Positions 16,888-23,567 of a stretch of DNA of 32,882 nt are shown one piece after another; position 1 is the first letter of the stretch; each line of letters begins with the position of its first letter. The position numbers and the translations under genes are program-made. The notes beneath the pieces are model-generated. The model had not been told where the DNA came from. It ran no database searches and saw only the letters and a program-made list of their open reading frames with translations. Origin of the DNA: Acidovorax_G sp046289925 (GTDB lineage Bacteria > Pseudomonadota > Gammaproteobacteria > Burkholderiales > Burkholderiaceae_C). The stretch is from NCBI GenBank assembly GCA_046289925.1, contig JBKBUN010000014.1:1-32882 (forward strand), read 5' to 3'.

Positions 16888-17876
16888 GACGTCCAGGTAA
16901 GAACCATCTTGCCGATGTGTTGGTTGGATTCCATCAAGGCATGGGCCTGCGCTGCCTCATGGGCCGCAAAGGTCTTGAACAGCACCGGGCGCACCCGCCC
17001 CTGCTCGATCAGCGGCCACACCCGAGAGCGCAACGCACGCGCGATAGCCCCCTTGAAGGCCACCGGGCGTGGACGCAAGGTGGAGCCGGTGATGGTGAGC
17101 CGGCGGCGCAATATCAACCCTGCGTTGCACTGCGCCTGCACCCCGCCTTGCACCGCAATGATGACCAGGCGGCCGTCTTCGGCCAAACATTCGACTTCCC
17201 GCGCCACATAGTCGCCCGCAACCATGTCGAGGATCACGTCCACGCCACGCCCCCCAGTGAGACGCAGCGCCTCGTCACGAAAATCCTGGCGCTTGTAGTC
17301 GATGGCATGGTGCGCGCCCAGCGCCAGGCAAGCATCGCATTTGGCAGCGCTGCCCGCGGTGGCGATCACTGTCGCTCCGAGTGCGCGCGCAAGCTGAATG
17401 GCGGTCACGCCAATGCCGCTGGTGCCGCCCTGCACAAGCAGGGTTTCACCCGGCTGTAGGTGCGCGCGGTCGAACACATTGCTCCAGACGGTGAAGAAGG
17501 TCTCGGGCAGCGAGGCGGCCTCAATGTCGCTGAGCCCCGCTGGAATCGGCAGACATTGCACCACCGGTGCCACGCAGTACTCGGCATAACCGCCCCCCGC
17601 CACCAGGGCACACACGCGGTCGCCCACGCGCAGTCCTTCGGCTGCGAGCGCTGCAGCATCGCCCGACACAATTTCACCCGCCACTTCCAGGCCCGGCAGT
17701 TCCGACGCACCCGGCGGCGGGGCGTACAGCCCCTTGCGCTGCAGCACGTCGGGACGGTTCACGCCGCTGGCCGTCACGCGAATGAGCACCTCGCCCACGC
17801 CGGGGGTGGGCATCGGAGCCTCCACGGGCTGCAGAACGTCGGGCCCGCCTGGGGCGGTGATGGCGATGGCTTTCAT
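16884..17876 (-). CDS. NAD(P)H:quinone oxidoreductase, zinc-independent MDR family
   Basis: A 330-aa cytoplasmic medium-chain reductase of the quinone-oxidoreductase/PIG3-like group. The start MKAIAITAPGGPDVLQ is typical. The N-terminal GroES-like domain has SGVNRPDVLQRKG, and the Rossmann fold has LVQGGTSGIGVTAIQLARAL. The structural- and catalytic-zinc cysteine patterns of alcohol dehydrogenases are not present. It probably reduces quinones or reactive enones with NADPH, which is inferred from family. It overlaps tpiA by 4 bases and follows pnp by 113 bases that contain hairpins. Confidence 0.9.
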   Translation of the reverse strand: MKAIAITAPGGPDVLQPVEAPMPTPGVGEVLIRVTASGVNRPDVLQRKGLYAPPPGASELPGLEVAGEIVSGDAAALAAEGLRVGDRVCALVAGGGYAEYCVAPVVQCLPIPAGLSDIEAASLPETFFTVWSNVFDRAHLQPGETLLVQGGTSGIGVTAIQLARALGATVIATAGSAAKCDACLALGAHHAIDYKRQDFRDEALRLTGGRGVDVILDMVAGDYVAREVECLAEDGRLVIIAVQGGVQAQCNAGLILRRRLTITGSTLRPRPVAFKGAIARALRSRVWPLIEQGRVRPVLFKTFAAHEAAQAHALMESNQHIGKMVLTWTS

Positions 17877-17903
17877 GCCGTTTGGATCAGAGAATTCTGT
17901 ATG

Positions 17904-17984
17904 AAAAAAGCTCTTCGTGCTTATTAATCAAGCACAAGCAGCTATCAAAACCATAGCAATCAGGATGCCAAGAAGCATCCTGAT
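17904..17984 (-). terminator. Three tandem hairpins downstream of pnp
   Basis: On the minus strand after the pnp stop come three hairpins. The first has ten-base perfect arms (ATCAGGATGC, 17984–17975, with GCATCCTGAT, 17968–17959). The second has GCTAT/ATAGC arms (17957–17953 and 17945–17941). The third has GTGCTT/AAGCAC arms (17935–17930 and 17922–17917) and is followed eight bases later by six T (17909–17904). The array probably ends or stabilises the pnp mRNA. The second and third hairpins resemble intergenic repeats I associate with Comamonadaceae, which I cannot confirm here. Confidence 0.55.
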
Positions 17985-17989
17985 CCGCA

Positions 17990-20215
17990 TCACTGCTGCT
18001 GTTGCTGCTCTACCGGAGCACGGTCGCCGTCGCGGAGGCGCTCGCGGCGACCTTCACCGCGGTCTCCACGCTCGGAACGCTCGCCGCGTTCTGCGAGCGC
18101 CGGGCGGTCGCTCATACCGGCCGGACGGTCGGCGAGCGCCTTCATCGACAGCTTCACGCGCCCCTTCTCGTCGGTCTCGAGTACCTTGACCTTCACGATC
18201 TGGCCTTCGCTCAGGTAGTCGGTGACCTTTTCCACGCGCTCGTGGGCGATCTGACTGATGTGCAACAGACCGTCCTTGCCAGGCAACAGGTTGATCAGCG
18301 CACCGAAGTCCAGAATCTTGGTGACCGGACCTTCGTACACCTTGCCGATCTCGACCTCGGCCGTGATCTGCTCGATGCGACGCTTGGCCTCGTCGGCCTT
18401 GGTGGCGTCGGTGGCAGCGATGGTGATCGTGCCGTCTTCCTCGATGTTGATCTGACAGCCGGTCTCTTCGGTCAGTGCGCGGATCACCGCCCCGCCCTTG
18501 CCAATCACGTCGCGGATCTTCTCGGGGTTGATCTTCATCGTGTAGAGCTTGGGCGCGAAGCTGCTGATCTCGGCCTTGGCCTCGCCCATGGCTTCCTGCA
18601 TCTTGCCCAGGATGTGCATGCGCGCTTCCTTGGCCTGCGCCAGGGCGACTTCCATGATTTCCTTGGTGATGCCCTGGATCTTGATGTCCATCTGCAGCGC
18701 CGTGATGCCATGGGTCGTACCCGCCACCTTGAAGTCCATATCACCCAGGTGATCCTCGTCGCCCAAGATGTCGGTCAGGACGGCAAAGCGGTTGCCGTCC
18801 TTGATCAAGCCCATGGCAATACCTGCCACGTGCGCCTTCAAGGGCACGCCAGCGTCCATTAACGAAAGGCAACCGCCGCACACCGAGGCCATCGACGAGG
18901 AGCCGTTGGATTCGGTGATTTCAGACACCACGCGCATGGTGTAGGGAAACTCTTCCTTGGTGGGCAGCACAGCCACGAGGGCGCGCTTGGCCAGGCGGCC
19001 GTGGCCGATTTCGCGGCGCTTGGTGCTGCCCATGCGGCCCACTTCGCCTGTGGCGAACGGGGGCATGTTGTAGTGCAGCATGAAGCGGTCTTCGAATTCG
19101 CCGGCCAGCGCGTCGATGCGCTGGGCGTCTCGTTCGGTGCCCAGCGTGGCCACGACCAGCGCCTGGGTTTCACCGCGGGTGAACAGGGCCGAGCCGTGCG
19201 TGCGGGGGAGCACGCTGTTGCGGATTTCGATGGGACGCACGGTGCGGGTGTCGCGGCCGTCGATGCGCGGCTCGCCGGCCAGGATCTGGCCACGCACGAT
19301 GCGGGCTTCGATGTCAAACAGCAGACCTTCGACCTTGACGGCGTCGAACTCCACACCATCGGCCTTCAGGCCTTCCATGACAGCGGCATAGGCCTCGCGG
19401 CAGGCCTGGGTGCGGGCCTGCTTGTTGCGAATCTGGTACGCAGCGCGCAGCTTGTCTTCGGCCAGCGCGTTGACCTTGGCGATCAACGCCTCATCCTTGG
19501 CAGGAGGCTGCCAGTCCCACACGGGCTTGCCAGCGTCGCGCACCAGTTCGTGAATGGCGTTGATAGCAATCTTGCCCTGCTCGTGGCCAAACATCACGGC
19601 GCCCAGCATCACGTCCTCTGGCAGCTGTTGCGCTTCGGATTCGACCATCAGCACAGCCGCTTCGGTGCCTGCGACCACCAGATCCATCAGGCTGTTCTTG
19701 CGCGCCGTCTGGCCCGGGTTGAGCACGTATTCGCCGTTGATGTAGCCCACACGCGCAGCGCCGATCGGACCATTGAACGGAATACCCGATACAGCCAGTG
19801 CGGCCGAAGTGGCGATCATGGCAGCAATATCGGCATCGACCTCAGGGTTCAGCGACAGCGTGTGGATGACCACATGCACCTCGTTGAAAAAACCTTCGGG
19901 GAACAGGGGGCGGATCGGACGGTCGATCAGGCGGCTGGTCAGCGTTTCGAGTTCGCTGGGCTTGGCCTCGCGCTTGAAGAAGCTGCCCGGGATCTTGCCG
20001 GCGGCGTAGGTTTTTTCGATGTAGTCGACGGTCAGCGGAAAGAAGTCCTGACCCGGCTTGGCGCTCTTGGACGCCACCACGGTGGCCAGCACCACTGTGT
20101 CGTCGATGTTGACCAGCACCGCACCAGTGGCCTGACGGGCGATTTCACCCGTCTCCATCACGACGGTCTTGTCGCCCCACTGGAATGTTTTGGTGACCTT
20201 GTTGAACATGCTCAT
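17990..20215 (-). CDS. pnp: Polyribonucleotide nucleotidyltransferase (PNPase)
   Basis: A 741-aa 3'–5' phosphorolytic exoribonuclease and RNA-decay enzyme, active as a trimer. Two RNase PH domains cover about residues 15–235 and 320–540. The KH domain has VIGKGGAVIRALTEE near residue 566, and the S1 domain (about 621–690) has DFGALINLLPGKDGLLHIS. The last 45 residues are highly charged Arg/Glu/Asp/Gly repeats and end in five glutamines, a variable tail. The start MSMFNKVTKTFQWG at 20215 has AGGAG six bases upstream. It follows rpsO, as in most proteobacteria, with a terminator and a structured leader between. Confidence 0.97.
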   Translation of the reverse strand: MSMFNKVTKTFQWGDKTVVMETGEIARQATGAVLVNIDDTVVLATVVASKSAKPGQDFFPLTVDYIEKTYAAGKIPGSFFKREAKPSELETLTSRLIDRPIRPLFPEGFFNEVHVVIHTLSLNPEVDADIAAMIATSAALAVSGIPFNGPIGAARVGYINGEYVLNPGQTARKNSLMDLVVAGTEAAVLMVESEAQQLPEDVMLGAVMFGHEQGKIAINAIHELVRDAGKPVWDWQPPAKDEALIAKVNALAEDKLRAAYQIRNKQARTQACREAYAAVMEGLKADGVEFDAVKVEGLLFDIEARIVRGQILAGEPRIDGRDTRTVRPIEIRNSVLPRTHGSALFTRGETQALVVATLGTERDAQRIDALAGEFEDRFMLHYNMPPFATGEVGRMGSTKRREIGHGRLAKRALVAVLPTKEEFPYTMRVVSEITESNGSSSMASVCGGCLSLMDAGVPLKAHVAGIAMGLIKDGNRFAVLTDILGDEDHLGDMDFKVAGTTHGITALQMDIKIQGITKEIMEVALAQAKEARMHILGKMQEAMGEAKAEISSFAPKLYTMKINPEKIRDVIGKGGAVIRALTEETGCQINIEEDGTITIAATDATKADEAKRRIEQITAEVEIGKVYEGPVTKILDFGALINLLPGKDGLLHISQIAHERVEKVTDYLSEGQIVKVKVLETDEKGRVKLSMKALADRPAGMSDRPALAERGERSERGDRGEGRRERLRDGDRAPVEQQQQQ

Positions 20216-20234
20216 GAATATCTCCTGTAGTGAT

Positions 20235-20326
20235 GGCGGGCAATGCCCTCCCGCCGGGGACCGGAGTGCAATTCAGAACACGATGCCATTCCAGCAGCCC
20301 TGCGCAGTGGCAGCACTCTTGGAATG
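20235..20326 (-). promoter_or_regulatory. Structured pnp leader with two hairpins
   Basis: Two inverted repeats lie in the 197-base rpsO–pnp gap on the transcribed strand. One has arms 20326–20320 and 20293–20287 (CATTCCA/TGGAATG) around an inner bulged stem with a GCGC loop. The other has arms 20255–20250 and 20240–20235 (GGCGGG/CCCGCC) and ends about nine bases before the pnp Shine-Dalgarno site. In E. coli the pnp leader hairpin is cut by RNase III and used for PNPase autocontrol. A similar role here is inference from position. Confidence 0.4.
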
Positions 20327-20358
20327 ACACAGCTTCGCTCTGTTTTGCGGCTCCGAAG

Positions 20359-20397
20359 AAAAAAACGCCTGAGCTAGCGGACTAACCCAGGCGTTTT
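20359..20397 (-). terminator. Rho-independent terminator between rpsO and pnp
   Basis: On the minus strand a ten-base stem AAAACGCCTG/CAGGCGTTTT (20397–20388 with 20371–20362) encloses a 16-base loop that can form a further three-base stem (TAG/CTA). It is followed by a T-run that reaches seven bases (20365–20359). It begins 15 bases after the rpsO stop, the place of the t1 terminator in the classical rpsO–pnp operon. Partial read-through into pnp would be expected. Confidence 0.85.
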
Positions 20398-20412
20398 GGC
20401 ATACGTTGGCAA

Positions 20413-20679
20413 TTACTTGCGCAGACCCAGCTTGCTGATCAGGGCCGTGTAACGGTCAGCATCCTTGGCCTTGAGGTAGTCCAGCAGCTTGCGGCGGCGG
20501 CTCACCATGCGCAGCAGACCGCGACGGCCATGGTGGTCTTTGGCGTGCTGCTTGAAGTGGGGGGTCAGTTCGTTGATGCGGGCGGTCAGCAGTGCAATCT
20601 GCACCTCGGGGCTGCCGGTGTCGTTTTCGCTGCGTGCATTGGCCTTGACGACTTCGGCCTTGACGGAAGAGGCGATCAT
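20413..20679 (-). CDS. rpsO: 30S ribosomal protein S15
   Basis: An 88-aa protein of the small-subunit platform that binds 16S rRNA early in assembly. The sequence is canonical: TGSPEVQIALLTARINELTP, then HFKQHAKDHHGRRGLLRMVS and RRRKLLDYLK. The start at 20679 (MIASSVKAEVV) has AAGGAA six bases upstream. The longer upstream frame is Arg/Gly-rich and unlike S15. The gene is followed by the terminator and pnp. Confidence 0.98.
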   Translation of the reverse strand: MIASSVKAEVVKANARSENDTGSPEVQIALLTARINELTPHFKQHAKDHHGRRGLLRMVSRRRKLLDYLKAKDADRYTALISKLGLRK

Positions 20680-20697
20680 GGAAATTTCCTTATCGTG

Positions 20698-20712
20698 CGG
20701 GCACTGAGCCCG
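20698..20712 (-). promoter_or_regulatory. Small hairpin in rpsO leader
   Basis: A perfect five-base stem CGGGC/GCCCG with a five-base loop ends 18 bases before the rpsO start codon, just upstream of the AAGGAA site. S15 represses its own mRNA in several bacteria through leader RNA structures that differ between groups. Position alone suggests this one; the binding motif is not established. Confidence 0.3.
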
Positions 20713-20778
20713 GGTTGTAACTTGCGCAGGCGGATGGAACGCCCCCTGCGTGCGTTTTGCAACATGCAAAACCGCCCG

Positions 20779-20784
20779 ATTATA
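20779..20784 (-). promoter_or_regulatory. Candidate -10 element (TATAAT) for rpsO
   Basis: A perfect TATAAT on the minus strand overlaps the TAA stop of the aminotransferase gene, about 100 bases before the rpsO start. AT-rich hexamers are scarce in this GC-rich sequence. No good -35 hexamer is visible at 16–18 bases, so the call is tentative. Confidence 0.4.
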
Positions 20785-21937
20785 ACGCGAGCCAGCGGCG
20801 CAGCCGCTCCACCCCTTCCAGCAAGCGCTGCGGATCGCGCGACGCAAAGCACCAGCGCAACCAACCCTGCCCCGCAGCCCCGAACGCACACCCCGGCGCG
20901 AGACCCAGACCGGCCTCAACCACAAGACGCTTGGCCGTCTGGAGCGCATCCGGATGAGCCGGGAGGCGAAAAAACGCATACATGCCGGCCGGAGCAGCGG
21001 CTACCTGCAGGCCCGGCACGCACTGCAACGCCGGCACCAGGGTGTCTCGGCAGCGTTGCAGGTGCTGCTGCACACGGGGTGTGATCTCGGCCTCACGCAC
21101 CAGCGCCTCCAAGCCTGCCTGCTGCGAAAACACACTGGCGCACGATGTGTTGAATTCGATGAGCTTGCCGATGGCAACCGTCATCGCAGGCGGCAGCACC
21201 AGCCAGCCCAGGCGCCAGCCGGTCATGAGAAAGCTCTTGGAAAAGCTGTGCGCCACCACCAACCGGTCGTCGCGGTCCGCAATATCCAGAAAGCTCGGCG
21301 CACAGGCTCCAGCCTCTGCGCTGTAGAACAGGCGTTCGTACACCTCGTCTGCCAAGATCCAGGTGCCCGTTGCGCGGCAGTGATCCAGGATGGCGCGCTG
21401 CTCTTGCCTTGTGAGCGTCCACCCGGTCGGGTTGTTGGGCGCATTGAGCACCAGCATCCGCGTATGAGGCCCCACCGCCTCGCGCAAGGCCGCCAGGTCC
21501 AGCCGCCAGCAACCCTGCGCATCTGGCGCCAGTGCCACCGTGTGCACCGTAGCGCCCAGAATTTGGGGCTGAGCGAGCAGATTGGGCCATACCGGCGTCA
21601 CCACCACCACCTCGTCACCCGGATCCACCAGCGCCTGCATGGCGATCATGAGCGCACTCACACCACCAGAGGTGATGGCAATGCGCTCCGGCCCGATCGC
21701 CCCATGCAGTTTCGTCATGTACGCCGCCACGGCTTCCCGCAGGGCGGGCAGGCCCAAGTTGTGCGAATAGAAGGTCTCACCGCGCTCGATGGACGCAATG
21801 GCGGCCCGACGCACCGCCTCCGGCGTGGGCTCGTCACTCTCGCCGAACCAGAAGGCCAGTACGTCCGGTCTCCCCATCCCAGCGTTCGCCACTTCACGGA
21901 TGCGGGATTCTTCGAGGTGCTGGATCACGGAACGCAT
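20780..21937 (-). CDS. Class I/II pyridoxal-phosphate aminotransferase
   Basis: A 385-aa fold-type I aminotransferase. The hallmarks are SHNLGLPALREAVAAYM, NAPNNPTGW (residues 165–173), D197 in ILADEVYERLF, and the PLP lysine K234 in HSFSKSFLMTGWRLGW. It should transfer amino groups between an amino acid and a keto acid in the cytoplasm; the substrate is not clear from sequence. I chose the ATG at 21937 (MRSVIQHLEESRIREVANAG). A start at 22039 would add 34 non-family residues and would cover the 5' end of the divergent small gene, including its Shine-Dalgarno site. It ends 100 bases before rpsO. Confidence 0.88.
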   Translation of the reverse strand: MRSVIQHLEESRIREVANAGMGRPDVLAFWFGESDEPTPEAVRRAAIASIERGETFYSHNLGLPALREAVAAYMTKLHGAIGPERIAITSGGVSALMIAMQALVDPGDEVVVVTPVWPNLLAQPQILGATVHTVALAPDAQGCWRLDLAALREAVGPHTRMLVLNAPNNPTGWTLTRQEQRAILDHCRATGTWILADEVYERLFYSAEAGACAPSFLDIADRDDRLVVAHSFSKSFLMTGWRLGWLVLPPAMTVAIGKLIEFNTSCASVFSQQAGLEALVREAEITPRVQQHLQRCRDTLVPALQCVPGLQVAAAPAGMYAFFRLPAHPDALQTAKRLVVEAGLGLAPGCAFGAAGQGWLRWCFASRDPQRLLEGVERLRRWLAL

Positions 21938-21958
21938 AGCACGATGTCGCGTTTGGAT

Positions 21959-21964
21959 AGGAGG
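21959..21964 (+). promoter_or_regulatory. Perfect Shine-Dalgarno site AGGAGG
   Basis: A perfect AGGAGG lies six bases upstream of the ATG at 21971. It decides the start of the small plus-strand gene, and makes it unlikely that the aminotransferase gene extends across this position on the other strand. Confidence 0.75.
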
Positions 21965-21970
21965 TTTGAT

Positions 21971-22297
21971 ATGCAAAAGCTGGCAAGCGTACAGGCTGCA
22001 CTCTGGGCGTGCCGTCGCGCATTCGGCCTGGTCCGTCATCGTGCACGACCCGCTCCCCCCAAGCCACCCGTCCCACTGCGGGCGATCGCGGTTTCATGCG
22101 GCATCGCGCTGGTTGTTTCGGGACTGTCCACGGTATCGGCAGCGGCAAGCGACAAGCCCAAAAGCGCCAAACCCAGCGTCAAGCAATCGCGCAGCCCGGC
22201 CGAGGAGACCCAAGCCGAGCGAGACCGCCGGCTCTACCGTGAATATGCAGGTCGACCCAACGCTGGAGCCTGCCTGGGCTACACCCGCAAGCCGTGA
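21971..22297 (+). CDS. Small probable exported or membrane-anchored protein, conserved CLGY end
   Basis: A 108-aa protein that I do not recognise by name. Residues 1–36 are basic (ACRRAFGLVRHRAR, then a Pro-rich stretch). A hydrophobic helix at about 37–58 (RAIAVSCGIALVVSGLSTVSAAA) could be a signal sequence with cleavage after an AAA or a single membrane anchor. A Lys/Ser/Pro linker and a charged helix follow, and it ends YAGRPNAGACLGYTRKP. That ending recalls small hypothetical proteins I associate with Burkholderiales. The perfect AGGAGG six bases upstream supports translation. It is divergent from the aminotransferase (33 bases apart) and convergent with ribD (10 bases apart). Confidence 0.7.
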   Translation: MQKLASVQAALWACRRAFGLVRHRARPAPPKPPVPLRAIAVSCGIALVVSGLSTVSAAASDKPKSAKPSVKQSRSPAEETQAERDRRLYREYAGRPNAGACLGYTRKP

Positions 22298-22307
22298 ACC
22301 CACCGCA

Positions 22308-23432
22308 TCAAAACGCCATGGAACCTGTACGCCGGGCCACCAACCGCAGATCACGGCCGACCTGCTCGCAGGACAGCCATTCGAAGTCACGTGCCTGATC
22401 GAGACGGGTCAGTGGCCCCCATAGGGCCAGCGGCCGCCCTGGCCCCACGATGCGCGGTGCCACATACAGCAGCAGTTCGTCCACGAGGTCGGCCGCAAGC
22501 CATGCGCCATTGAGTCCCGCACCCGCTTCTATATGCAGCTCGTTCACGCCGCGCTGCGCAAGGTCCTGCAGGAGCGAGGGCAGATCCACCCGCCCCCTCC
22601 CATCTGGCAGCACTCTGATCTGAGCACCACGCGCCTCCAGATCGTCACGGCGCCCGTCGTCGGCAACCGCTGCGGCATAAATCCAGCGCTGGCGCTCCAC
22701 CGCCCACAGGCGCGCGTGCGGTGGCGTGCGCAAGCGGCTGTCCAGAACCACCAAATGGGGCTGTCTCGGGGTCTGCACGGCGCGCACATCCAGCAGCGGA
22801 TCGTCCGAGAGCACGGTTCCAACACCGGTCAGTACGGCACATGCCCGGGCGCGCCAGGCATGGCCATCGGCACGCGCAGCGTCTCCGGTGATCCATTGGC
22901 TTTGCCCGTTGGCCAGCGCCGTGCTGCCTTCGGCCGACAGCGCTGCCTTGAGTCTGACCCAGGGACGCTTGCGCACCATGCGGCTTAAGAAACCCAGGTT
23001 CAGCTCCCTCGCGGCGTCCGCCCCGAGGCCCACCTCAACACGCACACCTGCCGCCCGCAGCCGCGCAAACCCCTGCCCCGCCACCAGCGGGTTGGGATCC
23101 TCCATGGAGGCCACCACGCGCGCGATACCAGCCGCTACAAGCGCATCGCAGCACGGCCCGGTGCGTCCGTGATGCGCGCAAGGCTCCAGGGTGACATACG
23201 CCGTCGCACCCTGCACCGGGCGGCCGTGCGCAGCAGCATCCCTCAAGGCCATGATCTCTGCGTGAGGCCCACCAGCCTGCTGCGTGCCGCCCTCGCCCAA
23301 CACGGTGCCATCGGCCGAAGCGATGACACAGCCCACACGCGGATTGGGGGATGTGCGCCACATTGCAGCGCGGGCCTGCTCCAGAGCGCGCTGCATGAGG
23401 GGTAGATCATGGGGCAGTGAAAGCATGCTCAT
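22308..23432 (-). CDS. ribD: Bifunctional riboflavin deaminase/reductase RibD
   Basis: A 374-aa enzyme for the second and third steps of riboflavin synthesis: deamination of the diaminopyrimidinone phosphate, then NADPH reduction of the ribosyl chain. The N-terminal deaminase has H57 and E59 (PHAEIMAL), and C85 and C94 (EPCAHHGRTGPCC) as zinc ligands. The C-terminal reductase domain starts around residue 155 (RPWVRLKAALSAEGS). M1 and M3 are both possible starts. No other riboflavin gene is adjacent, and the 61 bases between the start and the acnB terminator are too short for an FMN riboswitch. Confidence 0.95.
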   Translation of the reverse strand: MSMLSLPHDLPLMQRALEQARAAMWRTSPNPRVGCVIASADGTVLGEGGTQQAGGPHAEIMALRDAAAHGRPVQGATAYVTLEPCAHHGRTGPCCDALVAAGIARVVASMEDPNPLVAGQGFARLRAAGVRVEVGLGADAARELNLGFLSRMVRKRPWVRLKAALSAEGSTALANGQSQWITGDAARADGHAWRARACAVLTGVGTVLSDDPLLDVRAVQTPRQPHLVVLDSRLRTPPHARLWAVERQRWIYAAAVADDGRRDDLEARGAQIRVLPDGRGRVDLPSLLQDLAQRGVNELHIEAGAGLNGAWLAADLVDELLLYVAPRIVGPGRPLALWGPLTRLDQARDFEWLSCEQVGRDLRLVARRTGSMAF

Positions 23433-23493
23433 CGGATGGATTGTGCGCGGGCTCGCAAGGGCAGCAGCCTGCGCCGTTCAGACAGCCATTAAA

Positions 23494-23515
23494 AAGGCCC
23501 GCACCAGCGGGCCTT
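23494..23515 (-). terminator. Rho-independent terminator after acnB
   Basis: A perfect nine-base stem AAGGCCCGC/GCGGGCCTT with a four-base loop lies on the minus strand 52 bases past the acnB stop, followed by T-rich sequence (CCTTTTTAATGG, read through the 5' base of the stem outward). It separates acnB from ribD, so ribD probably has its own promoter in the 61 bases that follow. Confidence 0.8.
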
Positions 23516-23567
23516 AAAGCGCTAAGCAAGGCCGGGGCAGCGTTCAGTGCCCCAGCCGCTCAGGCCA

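Noticed and set aside
19001..20230. Plus-strand open frame opposite pnp
   Set aside because: Antisense to the conserved RNase PH domains; no Shine-Dalgarno site or protein-like features.
21938..22039. Upstream start for the aminotransferase (34 extra residues)
   Set aside because: The extension is not family-like and would cover the AGGAGG site and 5' end of the divergent small gene.
23433..23493. Possible FMN riboswitch upstream of ribD
   Set aside because: Only 61 bases separate the ribD start from the acnB terminator, too short for the RFN element, and no conserved core is visible.
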